Source of the DNA: Dipteris shenzhenensis
Lineage: Eukaryota; Polypodiophyta; Polypodiopsida; Gleicheniales
Direction: 5' to 3' (one strand)
Assembly (NCBI GenBank): GCA_047967505.1
Contig: CM106538.1
DNA length: 64,000 nucleotides
Each line of letters opens with the position of its first letter. Within the stretch, counting starts at the first letter, position 1. Under the pieces are notes generated by a model. That model searched no databases. It saw only the letters and a program-made list of their open reading frames with translations, and was not told the DNA's origin. A program made the position numbers and the translations under genes. Positions 1 to 10,456 of this stretch are shown here, in pieces.

Positions 1-4
1 AAAG

Positions 5-899
5 GAGAGACAGCGGAGATGTTCATAACCCGAATCAAAAATCTGCTGACCAGATGGCTGGTGCTGGGATACAAAAGACTAACGAAGAGCTAGCTCGGCA
101 GTGTCTCCAGATATGTCCACCAAGGTTTGATGGATTGGTAACTGTGCTTAACACTCAGGTGAGACCCCAACCATTGTCATTTGAGGAGTTCTGTGCTTTA
201 CTTATGGAGGACTCAATTGAGGCTTAAAGCTCGAGATGGAGGCGGCAATGGGGATGCTGCTATCTCTGCCACTGCGAAAGGCAAAGGTGGTTCCTCCACC
301 AAAGGTGAGTCCTCTACTAGTGGTGACAAAAAGAAGAAGAGCGGCAAGAAGACGTTTCACGGAGAATGCTTCTACTGCAAAAAGAAGGGCCATATGATTG
401 CAGATTGCCGGGTCAAGAAAGCAGATGAAAAGAATGGTATCCTGAAGAAGACAGATAAGGGGAAAGGGACAGCTAACACAGCAGAAGCAGAGTTGGATCT
501 ATTTCTGGCCATTGAGGAAGAATATTCCTCAGTTCAAGAAGCTTCAACCACTGATTCATGGGTGTTGGATAGTGGTGCCTCCCGTCACATGGCCTGCAAG
601 AAGGGTCTATATAGTATATTGTTCCATGCAGCCTCTACAGGAACCCATCATCGTGACGGTTGGTAATAACGCAAAATGCCCTGTTGAGGGTACAGGTACG
701 GTTTCATTTGTTTCTGTGAATGGAGATGTTAAGAAACTATCTAATGTGCTGTATGTTCCACAAATCAAGAGAAATTTACTATCAGTTGCTTCCATAACTG
801 ACCTTGACCATGAGGTGAGGTTCAACAAGACAGGAGCAAAAATTATGGATAGTGCAGGCAATCTTGTTGGCACAGGAGTAAGGAGGAACAACTGCTGGA
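5..899 (+). pseudogene. Copia element 1 gag and aspartic protease region
   Basis: Positions 5-230 read as gag remnants in changing frames. The open stretch 181-666 then gives a Lys/Gly-rich linker and a CCHC zinc knuckle (C63-x2-C66-x4-H71-x4-C76, around 367-411). The protease active-site motif Asp-Ser-Gly-Ala is at 568-579, inside WVLDSGASRHM. The frame shifts after about 610, and the rest of the protease continues in the frame of 512-925, where it matches the copia pattern of a protease tail leading to LLSVASI. The start codon of gag is not in the window. Frame changes and stops show it is not functional. Confidence 0.8.
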
Positions 900-1780
900 G
901 TGGGCACAAGCAGACGTTGGCATGAAAGATTCGGCCACATCGGATTTGCAGTGCTGAAGGAGATGCAGAAGCAAGGTATGGTTGCTCACTTACCTGCAGT
1001 CACAGAAATCAAAGAACCATGTGAAGCTTGCATGATGGGCAAGCAACAAAGAAAGGCATTCCCACAAGAAAGCAAGAATAGAGCAAATGCTCCTCTAGAG
1101 TTGGTGCATGTTGACTTGTGCGGTAAGATGCCTACACAGGCCTTGGGGGGATCTTCCTATTTTTTATTGATTGTCGACGACTATAGTAGGAAGATGTGGG
1201 TGTACTTTCTTCGCAAAAAGGCTCAAGCTTTTGGTAAATTTAAAGAATGGCTATAGCTTGTTGAAAATGAAACAAGGAGAAAAGTGAAGAAAATCAGATC
1301 GGATGGTGGTGGTGAGTTTGTTTCTATAGAGTTTGGAGATTTCTGCAAATGCAAAGGGATCAAGCGACAAATGACGACACCACATACGACTCAGCAAAAT
1401 TCAGTTGTTGAACGCCGAATGCGGACCACAGTGGAGATGGGGAGGTGTATGTTCAAAGGTGCTGGACTGCCAAACCACTTTTGGGCTGAGGCGGTCAATA
1501 CTATAGTTTACATCCTTAATCGCAGCTATACAAAGGCACTCAAAGGTAAAACACCACATGAGGCTTACAGCGGTAAGAAGCCATCTGTCTCCCACTTCAG
1601 AACGTTTGGGTGTGAATGCTATGCGCATGTACCAGACAAAGAGAGAAACAAGCTATAACCAAAAAGCACCAAATGTATCTTCTTAGGCTATTGTGATGAG
1701 AAGAAAGCCTATAAGTTGTATGACCAAGAGGCAAAGAAGATCATAGCGAGCCGCGATGTGGTGTTCAGGGAGCAGCCACA
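900..1780 (+). pseudogene. Copia element 1 GAG-pre-integrase and integrase
   Basis: Begins with the HERFGH GAG-pre-integrase motif and the C-x2-C finger half CEAC, followed by the integrase core: first Asp in LVHVDLCG, second Asp in SDGGGEF near 1300, and Glu in QNSVVERRM near 1410. An in-frame TAG at 1254-1256 and a TAA at 1656-1658 interrupt it. Reading resumes in the same frame after both, so these are point stops, not frameshifts. The C-terminal part (KCIFLGY, SRDVVF) is typical of copia integrases. All three catalytic acids are still present. Confidence 0.85.
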
Positions 1781-1903
1781 TGCAGTGGAGGCAGAGAAGA
1801 GCTCTTCCACTTTATCATCAAGCGAAGAGGAAATTCACTATGGACCTGTCCCAAGAGCTATAAAGGGGCTGAGATTATTGCAGAAGTAAAGGAGCTTGCG
1901 AAT

Positions 1904-2700
1904 TTGAAGAAAGCACTTGCAGACCGAGATTGGAAAAATGCTATGCAAGTAAAATATGACAGCATCATGAAGAATGAAACTTGGGAGCTGGTAGATCGAC
2001 CACCTAGCAGAAAGGTTATTGGCACCAAATGGGTTTGGAAGATAAAGTACAAGACTGATGGGACTTTGAAAAAGTACAAAGCCAGTTTGGTTGCACAAGG
2101 ACTTTCGCAGGTTGAAGGGTTTGATTTTCAGGAATCTTTCGCTCCGACTGCCAGAATGACCACTATTCGCACAGTATTCGCACAGTACTATCGGTGGCTG
2201 CTCATAAAAAGTGGCCAGTTTATCAAATGGATGTTAAATCAGCATTCTTGAATGGTGACCTCAAGGAGGAGGTGTACATGGCTCAGCCACCTGGGTTTGA
2301 GGCCCCCCATTCTGAGAACAAGGTATGTAAGCTGAAGAAGGCTCTGTACGGACTGAAACAGGCCCCAAGAGCATGGTACCAACGGATAGACAAATTCTTT
2401 CATAAATTAAACTTTAAAAGATGTGCCTCAGATGCTAACTTGCATGTGTACTAGAAAGGTGAAAAAACTGCTATTATTGTTCTATATGTGGATGATCTCC
2501 TTATTACAGGTGACTATGAAGACATGATCTAGCAGACTAGAAAGGCGTTGAGCACGGAGTTTGAGATGACAAACTTAGGCTTGATGCACTACTGTTTGGG
2601 GATTGAAGTCTGGCAAGAGCTAGGCAAGATCTTCATCTCTCAGCAAAAATATGCAAGGGAGATCTTGAAGGCATTTGTTATGTCTGAGTACAAGGAGATA
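1904..2700 (+). pseudogene. Copia element 1 reverse transcriptase
   Basis: Copia RT (RVT_2) in two or more frames. 1904-2190 encodes the N-terminal half ([28 protein letters not shown]). The frame then shifts near 2190 and continues with [13 protein letters not shown], the [13 protein letters not shown] motif and the catalytic YVDD at 2485-2496. Stops at about 2454 (TAG) and 2530 (TAG) break it. A short duplication-like stutter near 2165-2185 (the Thr-Ile-Arg-Thr-Val-Phe-Ala codons almost repeated) coincides with the frame change and is a likely cause. Confidence 0.85.
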
Positions 2701-2801
2701 GCTACACCTATGGAGGTAAATGCGAGGTTGTCTATGGAGGATGCCTCACCACCAGCAGACATCGGGAGGTACAGGAAGTTGGTCAACAATCTCATCTACC
2801 T

Positions 2802-3425
2802 GTGCACACCAGACCGGACATCAGTTTTGCTGTTGGCGTTTTGAGCAGGTTCTCCAATAAGCCCCGGGAGAATCATTGGAATGTAGGGATGCGGGTGCTC
2901 AGGTATGTGAAGGGCACTCTTGATTATGGCATCACCTATGGTACGGGCACTTCCTTGGCTGGTCATTGTGACTCAAATTGGGCTGGAGATGTTGAATCCA
3001 CGAAATCAGTTTCCAGATATTGTTTCTCTTTAGGTTCAGGTATCTTCTCTTGGATCAGTAAGAAACGACCAACAGTGGCACTGTCTTCTACCGAGGCTGA
3101 GTACAAGGCAGCATGTTTTGTTGCATGTGAAGCAGTGTGGCTGAGGAGAATCTTATGGCACATGGGAGTGCAATAGGATGAGGCAACTGTGCTGAGATGC
3201 GACAATCAAAGTTGCATGGCTATTGCTAAAAATCCAGTGTTTCATGCGCACACAAAACATATAGAGATTCAGTATCACTATGTGCGTGATTTGATCGAGG
3301 ACGGGATAGTGGAATTGGTCTACTGTCCAACAGAGCAAAATGGAGCAGATATCTTCACCAAGGCACTCGAGAAGAATCACCTTCAGTGTCATCTTCAGAG
3401 ACTCGGCATTAGGCTGAGAAGGTAG
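2802..3425 (+). pseudogene. Copia element 1 RNase H
   Basis: Encodes RPDISFAVGVLSRF, the RNase H acidic motifs HCDSNWAGD and SSTEAEYKA, and the C-terminal block NPVFHAHTKHIEIQYHYVRD ending in DIFTKAL. One in-frame TAG near 3174 splits it into 2802-3176 and 3189-3425. The domain ends about 20 bases before the polypurine tract, the expected spacing for a copia 3' end. The catalytic residues look preserved. Confidence 0.85.
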
Positions 3426-3782
3426 TTCACCTACGGGAAGACATTGAGGGGGGGTGTCAGATATGCTCAATGCCCCACCCTCCTGGTAACCACTAGTGGT
3501 CCAAGGTCCTCAAGTTGTAAGGCCCCCATATGAGGAGAAGCCATGTGTGAGCCCGGGACACTAGATGGATCCTGACTTGCATGTCACATGAGGTCTATCA
3601 ATGAGATTGTTGATGGTAGAAAGGTGATTGTGTGGGAGCCCCTTATTCTTGCTGGGGCCTGGGGGCCAACTGGCCCCCAGCTGGGGGGTCCCAAGGGGGC
3701 CAGTGGCCCCCCTGGTAGGGGTTCAGGGGTGGGAGTCCCCGAGGCAACGGTACAAGGAATATTCCCTCAATATTCCATGGAC

Positions 3783-3860
3783 GACTAGTCGGTTCCACCG
3801 ACTAGGTTGACTGGTCGGCTCCACCGACTAGGTCGACTAGTTGACTCCACCGACTACGTT
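3783..3860 (+). repeat. Three 26-bp tandem repeats in the LTR promoter
   Basis: Units 3783-3808, 3809-3834 and 3835-3860 are similar, each of the form GACTrGTCGG-x-TCCACCGACTA. Each unit holds the inverted pair TAGTCGG/CCGACTA, so it could fold or bind a dimeric factor. A fourth partial copy (CCGACTA) follows at 3864. The array ends 24 bases before the TATA box. Confidence 0.85.
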
Positions 3861-3876
3861 GATCCGACTACCACCC

Positions 3877-3890
3877 TTATAGCTATAAAG
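3877..3890 (+). promoter_or_regulatory. TATA box of the copia element 1 LTR
   Basis: CTTATAGCTATAAAG, with TATAAAG at 3884-3890, lies in the LTR downstream of the 26-bp repeat array. This is the usual place for the U3 core promoter. Confidence 0.5.
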
Positions 3891-4133
3891 AGGCGACCTC
3901 CCCAGTCCATTGTATCAAATCAGTTTAGATCAGATCAAATCTTCTAGCTAGTAGCTCTTCACCTAGTATCTATCTAGATCGCCATCTAAGCTCCCACTGT
4001 GGGAGCGCACGGGTGGACGGAGCCATCATCGGTACTACATCAGTATTGAAGGAAAAGTTTGTTCCTCTCCAGTTTGCTGTGTACTCTATATTCTTTGTTC
4101 AGTTTCTGTTCCGCTGCGCCGTGTAATTTAACA

Positions 4134-5450
4134 ATACATATACGACGCTACTCACCCACCTCTCCCAGCAAGCCCCCTTCTGCTCCCCACACCCTCATCA
4201 TTCGTAAGTGGTCCATTCCCGTACATCAGCCATCTATGGTGACAAGCCTACACCACTAGTCTGTGATCAGCCCCTACAGCAGGATCGCAAAATAGAGAGC
4301 TAAATCTGCATAACCATATCATGAGCCCCCACATCCAGCAACAAAGCTGGTGGAATGCAGATAATCCCAAGTTTGCCGAGAAGCACGCTGCACCTGTTCG
4401 ACTCGCCTCTAAGAACATTCAGGCTACCGCGGATAATCCCAAGTTTGCCAAGAAGCATGCTGCACCTCTTCAACTTGCCTCTAAGAACATTCAGGCTACC
4501 GTAACTAATTCTGAAGGTGAACATCAGAAAGTGCTAGATAACATCACCGGTTATCCAGAGCCAGGATGCCTATGCTCCAAGTGCCATGTCTGGAGAGGAT
4601 AAACCTCGAAACCTCACCACCAAATAAACCATCTGGCAAACCAGGAAGATGAATGAGGTAGACATTGAAGTTAAAAGAAAATCAAGGAACGAATCCTCAG
4701 AAATTATTCAAGAGCTTTCGAGATGGCGCCAGACTCCACACCACTGACCAGAACCTGCGAATCTGCGGGTTGAATGCAGAAGAGCTGAAAATAAACGATC
4801 AACAGCCCAGCCTTCGATGGCACCAGACTCCACACGCAGATAGGCAGGGTGAATGCAAAGACTTGAAATCGATATATCTACTGCAAGGACGTGATGCTAT
4901 ATGCCATCTTTTGGAAAAAGGATGAGAGGGCTGTGTGCGAGGTATCAGTTCGACACAACAACGAAACCAGAAAGGCATGACCCATCAGTACTCAACCCCC
5001 CAAAGAGACGAGAAAAATGGGGAAGGAGGTGACCGGCTTTCACTACAACCCTGTTCTTGAACCTTTAAGTTTGCTGGAATTCTTGAAAATCCAAGATCGC
5101 AATTTAGTAGTCCTTCAGGCCAAATAGAGTCCCCACGCAAAGAGAATATTTCTTTTCTTAATATTCGTTCTTTTCTTAAGATAATAATAATATTATTATT
5201 ATTTTAGCAAATCTTACCGATGATAATCTAGGTCATCCACCGTGAAATCTAGTTATAGACAGAACGAAGCAGATTTGGAGTGAAGAGAACCAAACTTCAT
5301 TGCTGATAATACTTGGCCATTGAAATACCAACCGAGCAATTCTACAATTGTCTGAGACGATTCCAAAAGAAACCATTTTGCCACAGATGGGCAGATCTAC
5401 TGATAAACAAGCCAGGATGCTGTATAGAAATAGAACAGCGCAGACAACGG
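4134..5450. other. Non-coding interval, probable intron of the DUF630/DUF632 gene
   Basis: No recognisable protein on either strand. It contains a 72-bp tandem duplication (4360-4503), two related segments at 4722-4760 and 4817-4850 sharing CCAGACTCCACA, and an AT-rich ATT/TTA simple stretch near 5180-5205. I searched the minus strand for the next DUF632 exon and did not see one, so the intron probably extends through copia element 1 and past the left edge. Confidence 0.5.
4360..4503 (+). repeat. 72-bp tandem duplication
   Basis: Copies 4360-4431 and 4432-4503 differ at only a few bases. The unit is a multiple of three, so an open frame runs through it on the plus strand, but the resulting peptide resembles nothing I recognise. 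Confidence 0.85.
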
Positions 5451-5455
5451 CTTAC

Positions 5456-6350
5456 CATTTATATTCTCGGCGAAAACCGGGTGGTAATGCATTTTGCGAG
5501 CTTGCAGCAATATAGCAACCTCCTTTCCTGCTTCGTAGCATTTTAAAAACCACTCGTCTATAAGGTCCAATATTTTGACCAGGTCCTTACTCGCTACCGC
5601 ACTTTTCCGAGGGGTCGCTGACGGAGGTGGTTTGATCACAGGTAACGGCTTGAACTCTACTTTCTTCAGTTGGGGCTCTGGCGTTAGTTCTTTGTTCTGA
5701 GTGGGTCGCTCTTCCTCTTTGTGCTCTATACCCTCGTTTCGTCCTCCTTTTTCTTGCTCTGCTGTATTTGCTTCGAAAGTCTCTCCTTCGACGTCTTCTA
5801 GCCCCGGCATCATCGGATCAAAAATGCCAAACACGTCCATGACATGTTTTGATGACAGAGGTAGGGGAGTAGTATTCTCGGGTTCTTGAGGTAAATGCGG
5901 AGGCGGCTGCGCTTCAGGCACAACATAATCGCGACCTTCTACCCCTTCGCTGACAGTCCTGGGATGAGCCACCAAAGAACTTCTTACTGGAGAGGCCCCC
6001 GTGCTCCGAAGATTGAGAGGAGGCATGCTTGTTGCCCGGGGAAGCGACAGCGATGAACGAGGGGGAGACGATTGTATGTCCTCACTAACAGGGGGCAAGG
6101 GTGGAGGAGGTAGAGGCTCGGGCACACGAAGTGCAAAGTTAGGAGTTTGGGGGATGTTTGTCGCCTCGGTCGCGTCTGCATCTGCGAATTGCCTGATAGC
6201 AGCGCCAGAATTCTTCAAGGATTGAATGTAAGCTGCTTGCGCTGCGGCAAATGCGTGCCTGTGCGACACCGCCTGCTTGATGTAGCTCTTGCGCTTCTTG
6301 TAACGCGCAACTGACTCGACGGTATCAATTTTGGAGTGGGAGCATCCCAT
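5456..6350 (-). CDS. DUF630/DUF632 protein, first coding exon (partial gene)
   Basis: The start at 6350 gives MGCSHSKID, the hallmark N-terminus of the plant DUF630/DUF632 family, whose Gly2-Cys3 suits N-myristoylation and palmitoylation and so a membrane location. DUF630 covers residues 1-60 (RYKKRKSYIKQAV, FAAAQAAYIQSL). A Pro/Ser-rich acidic linker follows (about 70-240), and DUF632 begins near residue 258 (LVKILDLIDEWFLKCYEAGKEV). The exon ends after 298 codons plus one base at a consensus donor (G|GTAAG, intron starting at 5455 on the minus strand). Family members are usually 600-900 residues and some affect leaf development or nitrate signalling; the biochemical role is unclear. The remaining exons are not visible before the left edge. 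An upstream in-frame extension to 6383 is rejected because the conserved family start is at 6350. Confidence 0.85.
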
Positions 6351-6700
6351 TTCGTCGAGACGGCAATCGCGATTGAGTCGCAAATGCTTCGCGACGAGGT
6401 TCAGGCGGTCGATCTGGGAGTGAAGATAGGGGATTGGAAGAGAGACGGGCGGCCGGATGACAGGCTGCGGGCATCAGGGGAACTCGGACGGGGATTCCGA
6501 TGAGAGAGGATTGGGAGAGATGGACGAGAAAGAGCAGGGAACGCAAAGTGAAAGACACGTTTTCCCTTATCCCTGTCTATTCCCCACGTCATTCGCCTCC
6601 ACGTGTCACCTTTCGCTCCTGAGTCCACTTCACGTTCACTTGATGGCTATGCTGCTTACACACGTGGCCCACTCTGGGCATGCCTAAGGCTCATGGATTG
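6351..6700 (-). promoter_or_regulatory. 5' UTR and promoter region of the DUF630/DUF632 gene
   Basis: This stretch directly upstream of the start is GC-richer than the AT-rich DNA to its right and contains no repeat, which suits a promoter and 5' UTR. No convincing TATA box was found, so the boundary is approximate. Confidence 0.35.
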
Positions 6701-7131
6701 CCCGCCCACGCTGGAGATGCCACATCTAAGCCCATTATGAGTTCTATCATGATAACTTAGGTGGCGGTTCATGCACTTGATGGTTTTAAGACATTCAAGT
6801 CCTAACATTTGTTAAGAATGGAATGACAACTGAACAACCACTACACACGTCCACGTTAGTGGACAAAATTTTCAAAACAACACAACACATTGCCTTATAC
6901 ACTCCTCCCAACTAATGCTGCAAGAACCTTTTTTTTTGGTAGTTTCATGTGGTAATCTCTCCATTTTTACCATGCATAAGCTTGAGGCTTAAAGAAAGAC
7001 AAAGCACAATCCCAATTAACTAGAACAGTAAAAAATACATTAAAGGTCAATTTTTGCAAGCATTGCTCCTCCCAATGCTACCACCTCATTGCCCACCTTT
7101 TGTGAGAGTTCTTTTGACATCGACTCCCATT

Positions 7132-7450
7132 GCCCCTGTGCTCTAATCTATAATCCCCTCCCCTACTTGTTGTTATCAAAATTTGACAAACCCTGCCATT
7201 GGACCTCTACCATATTTGCACCGCTAAATTGTAATCTCTCCCTTACCCATTGTCAAACCCTATTATCGGTCCCCATTGTCTCTGTGCCCCTAATCTGTAA
7301 TCCTCACCCTTGCAAACATACCCTACCATCAGCACCCCTATGCCCCTCAACTATGATCCCCTCCTTGTCCACTATCAAAATTCATTCAGACCCTACTATC
7401 ACTCCGCCACCACGTTATGCCCCTAATATATAATCCTTGCTCCCCACCAT
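7132..7450 (+). repeat. Degenerate pyrimidine-rich tandem repeat, about 60-80 bp unit
   Basis: Five imperfect units share a core of the type TGCCCCTAATCTATAATCC followed by CCCTACCATTG-like text. The cores fall near 7146, 7223, 7286, 7346 and 7419. Unit length drifts from about 60 to 77 bases, indicating an old array. Confidence 0.6.
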
Positions 7451-7472
7451 CCATGGCCGTTAGCAAACTAGT

Positions 7473-7531
7473 GTGGGGGTTAAAGGTCATTGTGCCTTAA
7501 CTCTGGTTATGTTCTTCTTTCATTATTACAG
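7473..7531 (+). repeat. Short LTR-like fragment related to the copia B LTR
   Basis: GGGGGTTAAAGGTCATTGTG, continuing into a CTGGTTATGT-like stretch, matches the start of the copia B LTR read on the minus strand (about 16664 downwards: GGGGGTTAAAGGTCACTGTG and GGTTATGT). Only about 45 bases are clearly related. Confidence 0.4.
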
Positions 7532-8262
7532 GCTACAAGAAGCCAAGGCACATTCGAAAAAGCTCCTTTCATAAAGATGATAGATATAGGTTTCTTGATA
7601 TTCTAAAATCACGATATTCAAAAGCACACACAATCACAATCAAGTTAAGAATAAAGATAAGGATTTTAGGTCACGATAAAAAAGCGCTATCCAAATATAA
7701 TAATTCTATAGAAAAGATTCCCAAAGCAAATTCTCTTTTTGTCTTTAAGCAACTATAAAAGTTTTCTCTCTTGCAAAAACCATAACATCATATTGTTGTT
7801 TGTATAGAGAAAAACAACAAAGCCATTTCATATTGTGATACAAATGACACAAAACAATTCAAAATGTGACACAACAATTTTAACATAATTGTTGTCAAAG
7901 CTAGAATGATGACCTTAACATCATTCTTACTTTCTAGTTAATGTATAGTTTTATAATTTTTGGAAAGGTGGCTAGAGGATCATCGAGAAATCATCTACTC
8001 GCCTTTGCTTCATGTGCTTTTATCATACCTTCAGAAGAACAAACTCAATGTGTTGTTTTTATCCTAGGAACTCCAAAGGCTCTTAAAATAGTTAGATTTA
8101 TCAAGAAATGTGGAAGTGAGAAGTATATCGACTTTAAGATATTAAATTTTGTTGTTTTTTGTCTTTTATTAGTAACTTATAGCTTAATTGGACTTTTATT
8201 GACATTTTTGTAGTCCTTTTCTTGTAAATGTGGCATATTATACTCTTGCCAGTTGGCAATGC

Positions 8263-8522
8263 ATGCCTTGAGTGCTTTCCAGACCATAGATCCAAACAAA
8301 CTTAAGTTCTTTTGGATGGCATAAGGAGGGGGAAAAGGATTGGGCAAGAAGGTTACAAGATGGCAGGGATGGTGATAAATCCCACCCCTCTTTCCATCTA
8401 GCCACCCTACATGTGTGTGTGTGTGTGTGTGTGTGTCTGCACACACGCAGACACATGTGAATGCATGTAATGTTGTGCATGTGCATATGTGTGTGCATGT
8501 GCATGTGCACATACACACGCTT
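8263..8522. repeat. Segmental duplication, copy 1, left block
   Basis: Matches 13726-13982 with scattered substitutions, including the TG-repeat and the GTGCATGTGCATGTGCAC run. Copy 1 continues through the CT/TA microsatellite field, whereas copy 2 jumps from this block directly to the sequence matching 10457 onwards. Confidence 0.85.
8411..8436. repeat. (TG)n microsatellite
   Basis: About 13 TG dinucleotides, followed to 8590 by a GCATGTGCA-rich alternating purine-pyrimidine stretch. The copy at 13874-13894 is shorter. Confidence 0.9.
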
Positions 8523-9199
8523 GTGTGTCTGTGTATGTGCATGCGTGCATGCGTGAGTGCATACATACTCATGCATGTGCATGTGTTTATATCATCTATC
8601 CTCTTAGCCATATACCATGAAGAGTGTCTAAAGTTTTCCAAGGCCTCCCTCTATTTCAGGGCCCAAATTCTAATGGTGAAGTTGTATTTGAACCATAATA
8701 GGTATAAGTTGCACCAAACCGAGGAACAAGCAAATCCCATAGGGATACCTGATATTTGTTTGAAAATCTTCTGAGCTAGGGTCAGGTGAATATTAGAGAG
8801 CAACCATGTATTAATTCTAACCACTCTTGCTCTGAAACAAATGGGTTAGTGGACGTTTTCCTATTGTGCCAACATGCCTCATTATTCTTTCAGAGGCCAA
8901 TAAATCTCTTCTCGGCATGAGAAAAGGCTAAGTAATAAATGTTGCTATCTCAAAAAATACTCTTGCATGGGCATTACTTATCCATCTAAATGAGTTTTTA
9001 TGTGCTTTGTACGTGCATATCAAATAGGGTAATGAGTATTTTTTAATTTGTAGACAAACCTGGAATGTTAAGATCTCCCCAACCACCAGTCCCAGTCCAA
9101 GGTGCTGCCTTACTACACCCGTGCAAAGTCCATGCTATCCAACCTCTCCCTTGCTGATGAGAAGACTAATTCTCTACATATAAAAGTTAGGGTAGAGGA

Positions 9200-9204
<5 letters not shown>

Positions 9205-9278
<74 letters not shown>

Positions 9279-9289
9279 CCTCCCTCCCT

Positions 9290-9333
<44 letters not shown>

Positions 9334-9422
9334 TCCTTCACTCTTTCACCTCTCTCTCTCTCTCTCTCTCTCCTTCACTCTTTCACTGTCTCTTTCGCTA
9401 CTTCTCTTTCTCTCTCTTCCCC

Positions 9423-9467
<45 letters not shown>

Positions 9468-9501
9468 CCCTTCACTCTTTCACTCCTTCTCTTTCTCTCT
9501 G

Positions 9502-9564
<63 letters not shown>

Positions 9565-9602
9565 CTATCTCCCCCGTCTCTCTCTCCCTCTCTCCCTCCC
9601 TC

Positions 9603-9664
<62 letters not shown>

Positions 9665-9694
9665 ACATATATAAAACATATAAGATATACGATA

Positions 9695-9746
<52 letters not shown>

Positions 9747-9752
9747 ATATTG

Positions 9753-9821
<69 letters not shown>

Positions 9822-9827
9822 ATCTCC

Positions 9828-9858
<31 letters not shown>

Positions 9859-9943
9859 CCCCCTCCCCCACCTCACTCTGTCCTCTCTCTCTCTCTATAT
9901 ATATATACATCATATAACATATATAAAACATATAATATATAAG

Positions 9944-9979
<36 letters not shown>

Positions 9980-10028
9980 ATATATTATATAATATTATAT
10001 AATATCGTATCTCTCTCTTTCTTGCTCT

Positions 10029-10078
<50 letters not shown>
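9205..10078. repeat. Compound (CT)n / (TA)n microsatellite field
   Basis: Long CT tracts (9205-9640, 9755-9898, 10031-10077) alternate with TA-rich tracts (9640-9750, 9896-10008) and CCCTCC variants. Open frames across it encode only Ser-Leu or Arg-Glu repeats and are not genes. Confidence 0.95.
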
Positions 10079-10079
<1 letters not shown>

Positions 10080-10456
10080 CATTTAACCTCTCTTTCTACC
10101 TGCCTCTGGGCCTCCACCATGGGTGCAGGTCCCGTGTCTGTCGTGCATGCCATGGATGTCTACACCTCGGTGCCTCTGCCACATGTCACAATCTACACCT
10201 CCGCCATGTGCCATGGTGTCACAATCTATGCGTGCCATGGATGTCTGCACCTTCGCGCCTGGGGCGCCAACTCCCTTTAGTAAGAAAACCCATCAAAATC
10301 TTGAGTATGAGATGAATTTAACAATATACCATGAGTAGAAATTATTCAAATTAACATGGTTGTGTTCTACACTAAAAGAGCTTCAAAGATGTCTTTGCAA
10401 CTTGAAATTTGGGTAACACATGAAAAAGTTAAATTAATTTGAAAGGAGATGGGCTT

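Larger units (their letters stand above)
1..4133 (+). mobile_element. Copia element 1, Ty1/copia LTR retrotransposon, decayed, 5' end outside window
   Basis: Reading left to right it carries gag, zinc knuckle, protease, integrase, reverse transcriptase and RNase H. This order (integrase before RT) defines Ty1/copia. A polypurine tract (3446-3454) sits directly before a TGTCAG LTR start at 3455. The coding part uses all three frames and contains several in-frame stops (for example 1254-1256 and 1656-1658), so it cannot make a full polyprotein. The 5' LTR and primer site lie left of the window. It probably lies in the first intron of the oppositely oriented DUF630/DUF632 gene, but this needs that gene's remaining exons to be found. 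Confidence 0.9.
3455..4133 (+). repeat. 3' LTR of copia element 1
   Basis: Starts TGTCAG immediately after the purine run GAGGGGGGG (3446-3454). The end is placed at TTAACA (4133) because the preceding sequence resembles the LTR/primer-site boundary seen at 25395. This gives 679 bases with TG...CA ends. It contains a GC-rich block (3645-3745), three 26-base tandem repeats (3783-3860) and a TATA box at 3884. The partner LTR is off the window, so the right end is inferred. Confidence 0.6.
6701..8262. other. AT-rich intergenic spacer
   Basis: No gene recognised on either strand. It holds a degenerate tandem repeat (7132-7450) and a short LTR-like fragment (7473-7531). The open frame at 7941-8213 shows no domain and no conserved composition. 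Confidence 0.5.

Noticed and set aside
4321-4602. 93-codon plus-strand gene
   Set aside because: Opened by a 72-bp duplication whose period is a multiple of three; no homologous feature or splice context.
8177-8774. His/Cys-rich open frames on both strands
   Set aside because: They come from TG/CA repeats and GCATGTGCA runs, not from a metal-binding protein.
9102-9747. Long Ser-Leu open frames
   Set aside because: They are translations of the CT microsatellite and have no coding signature.
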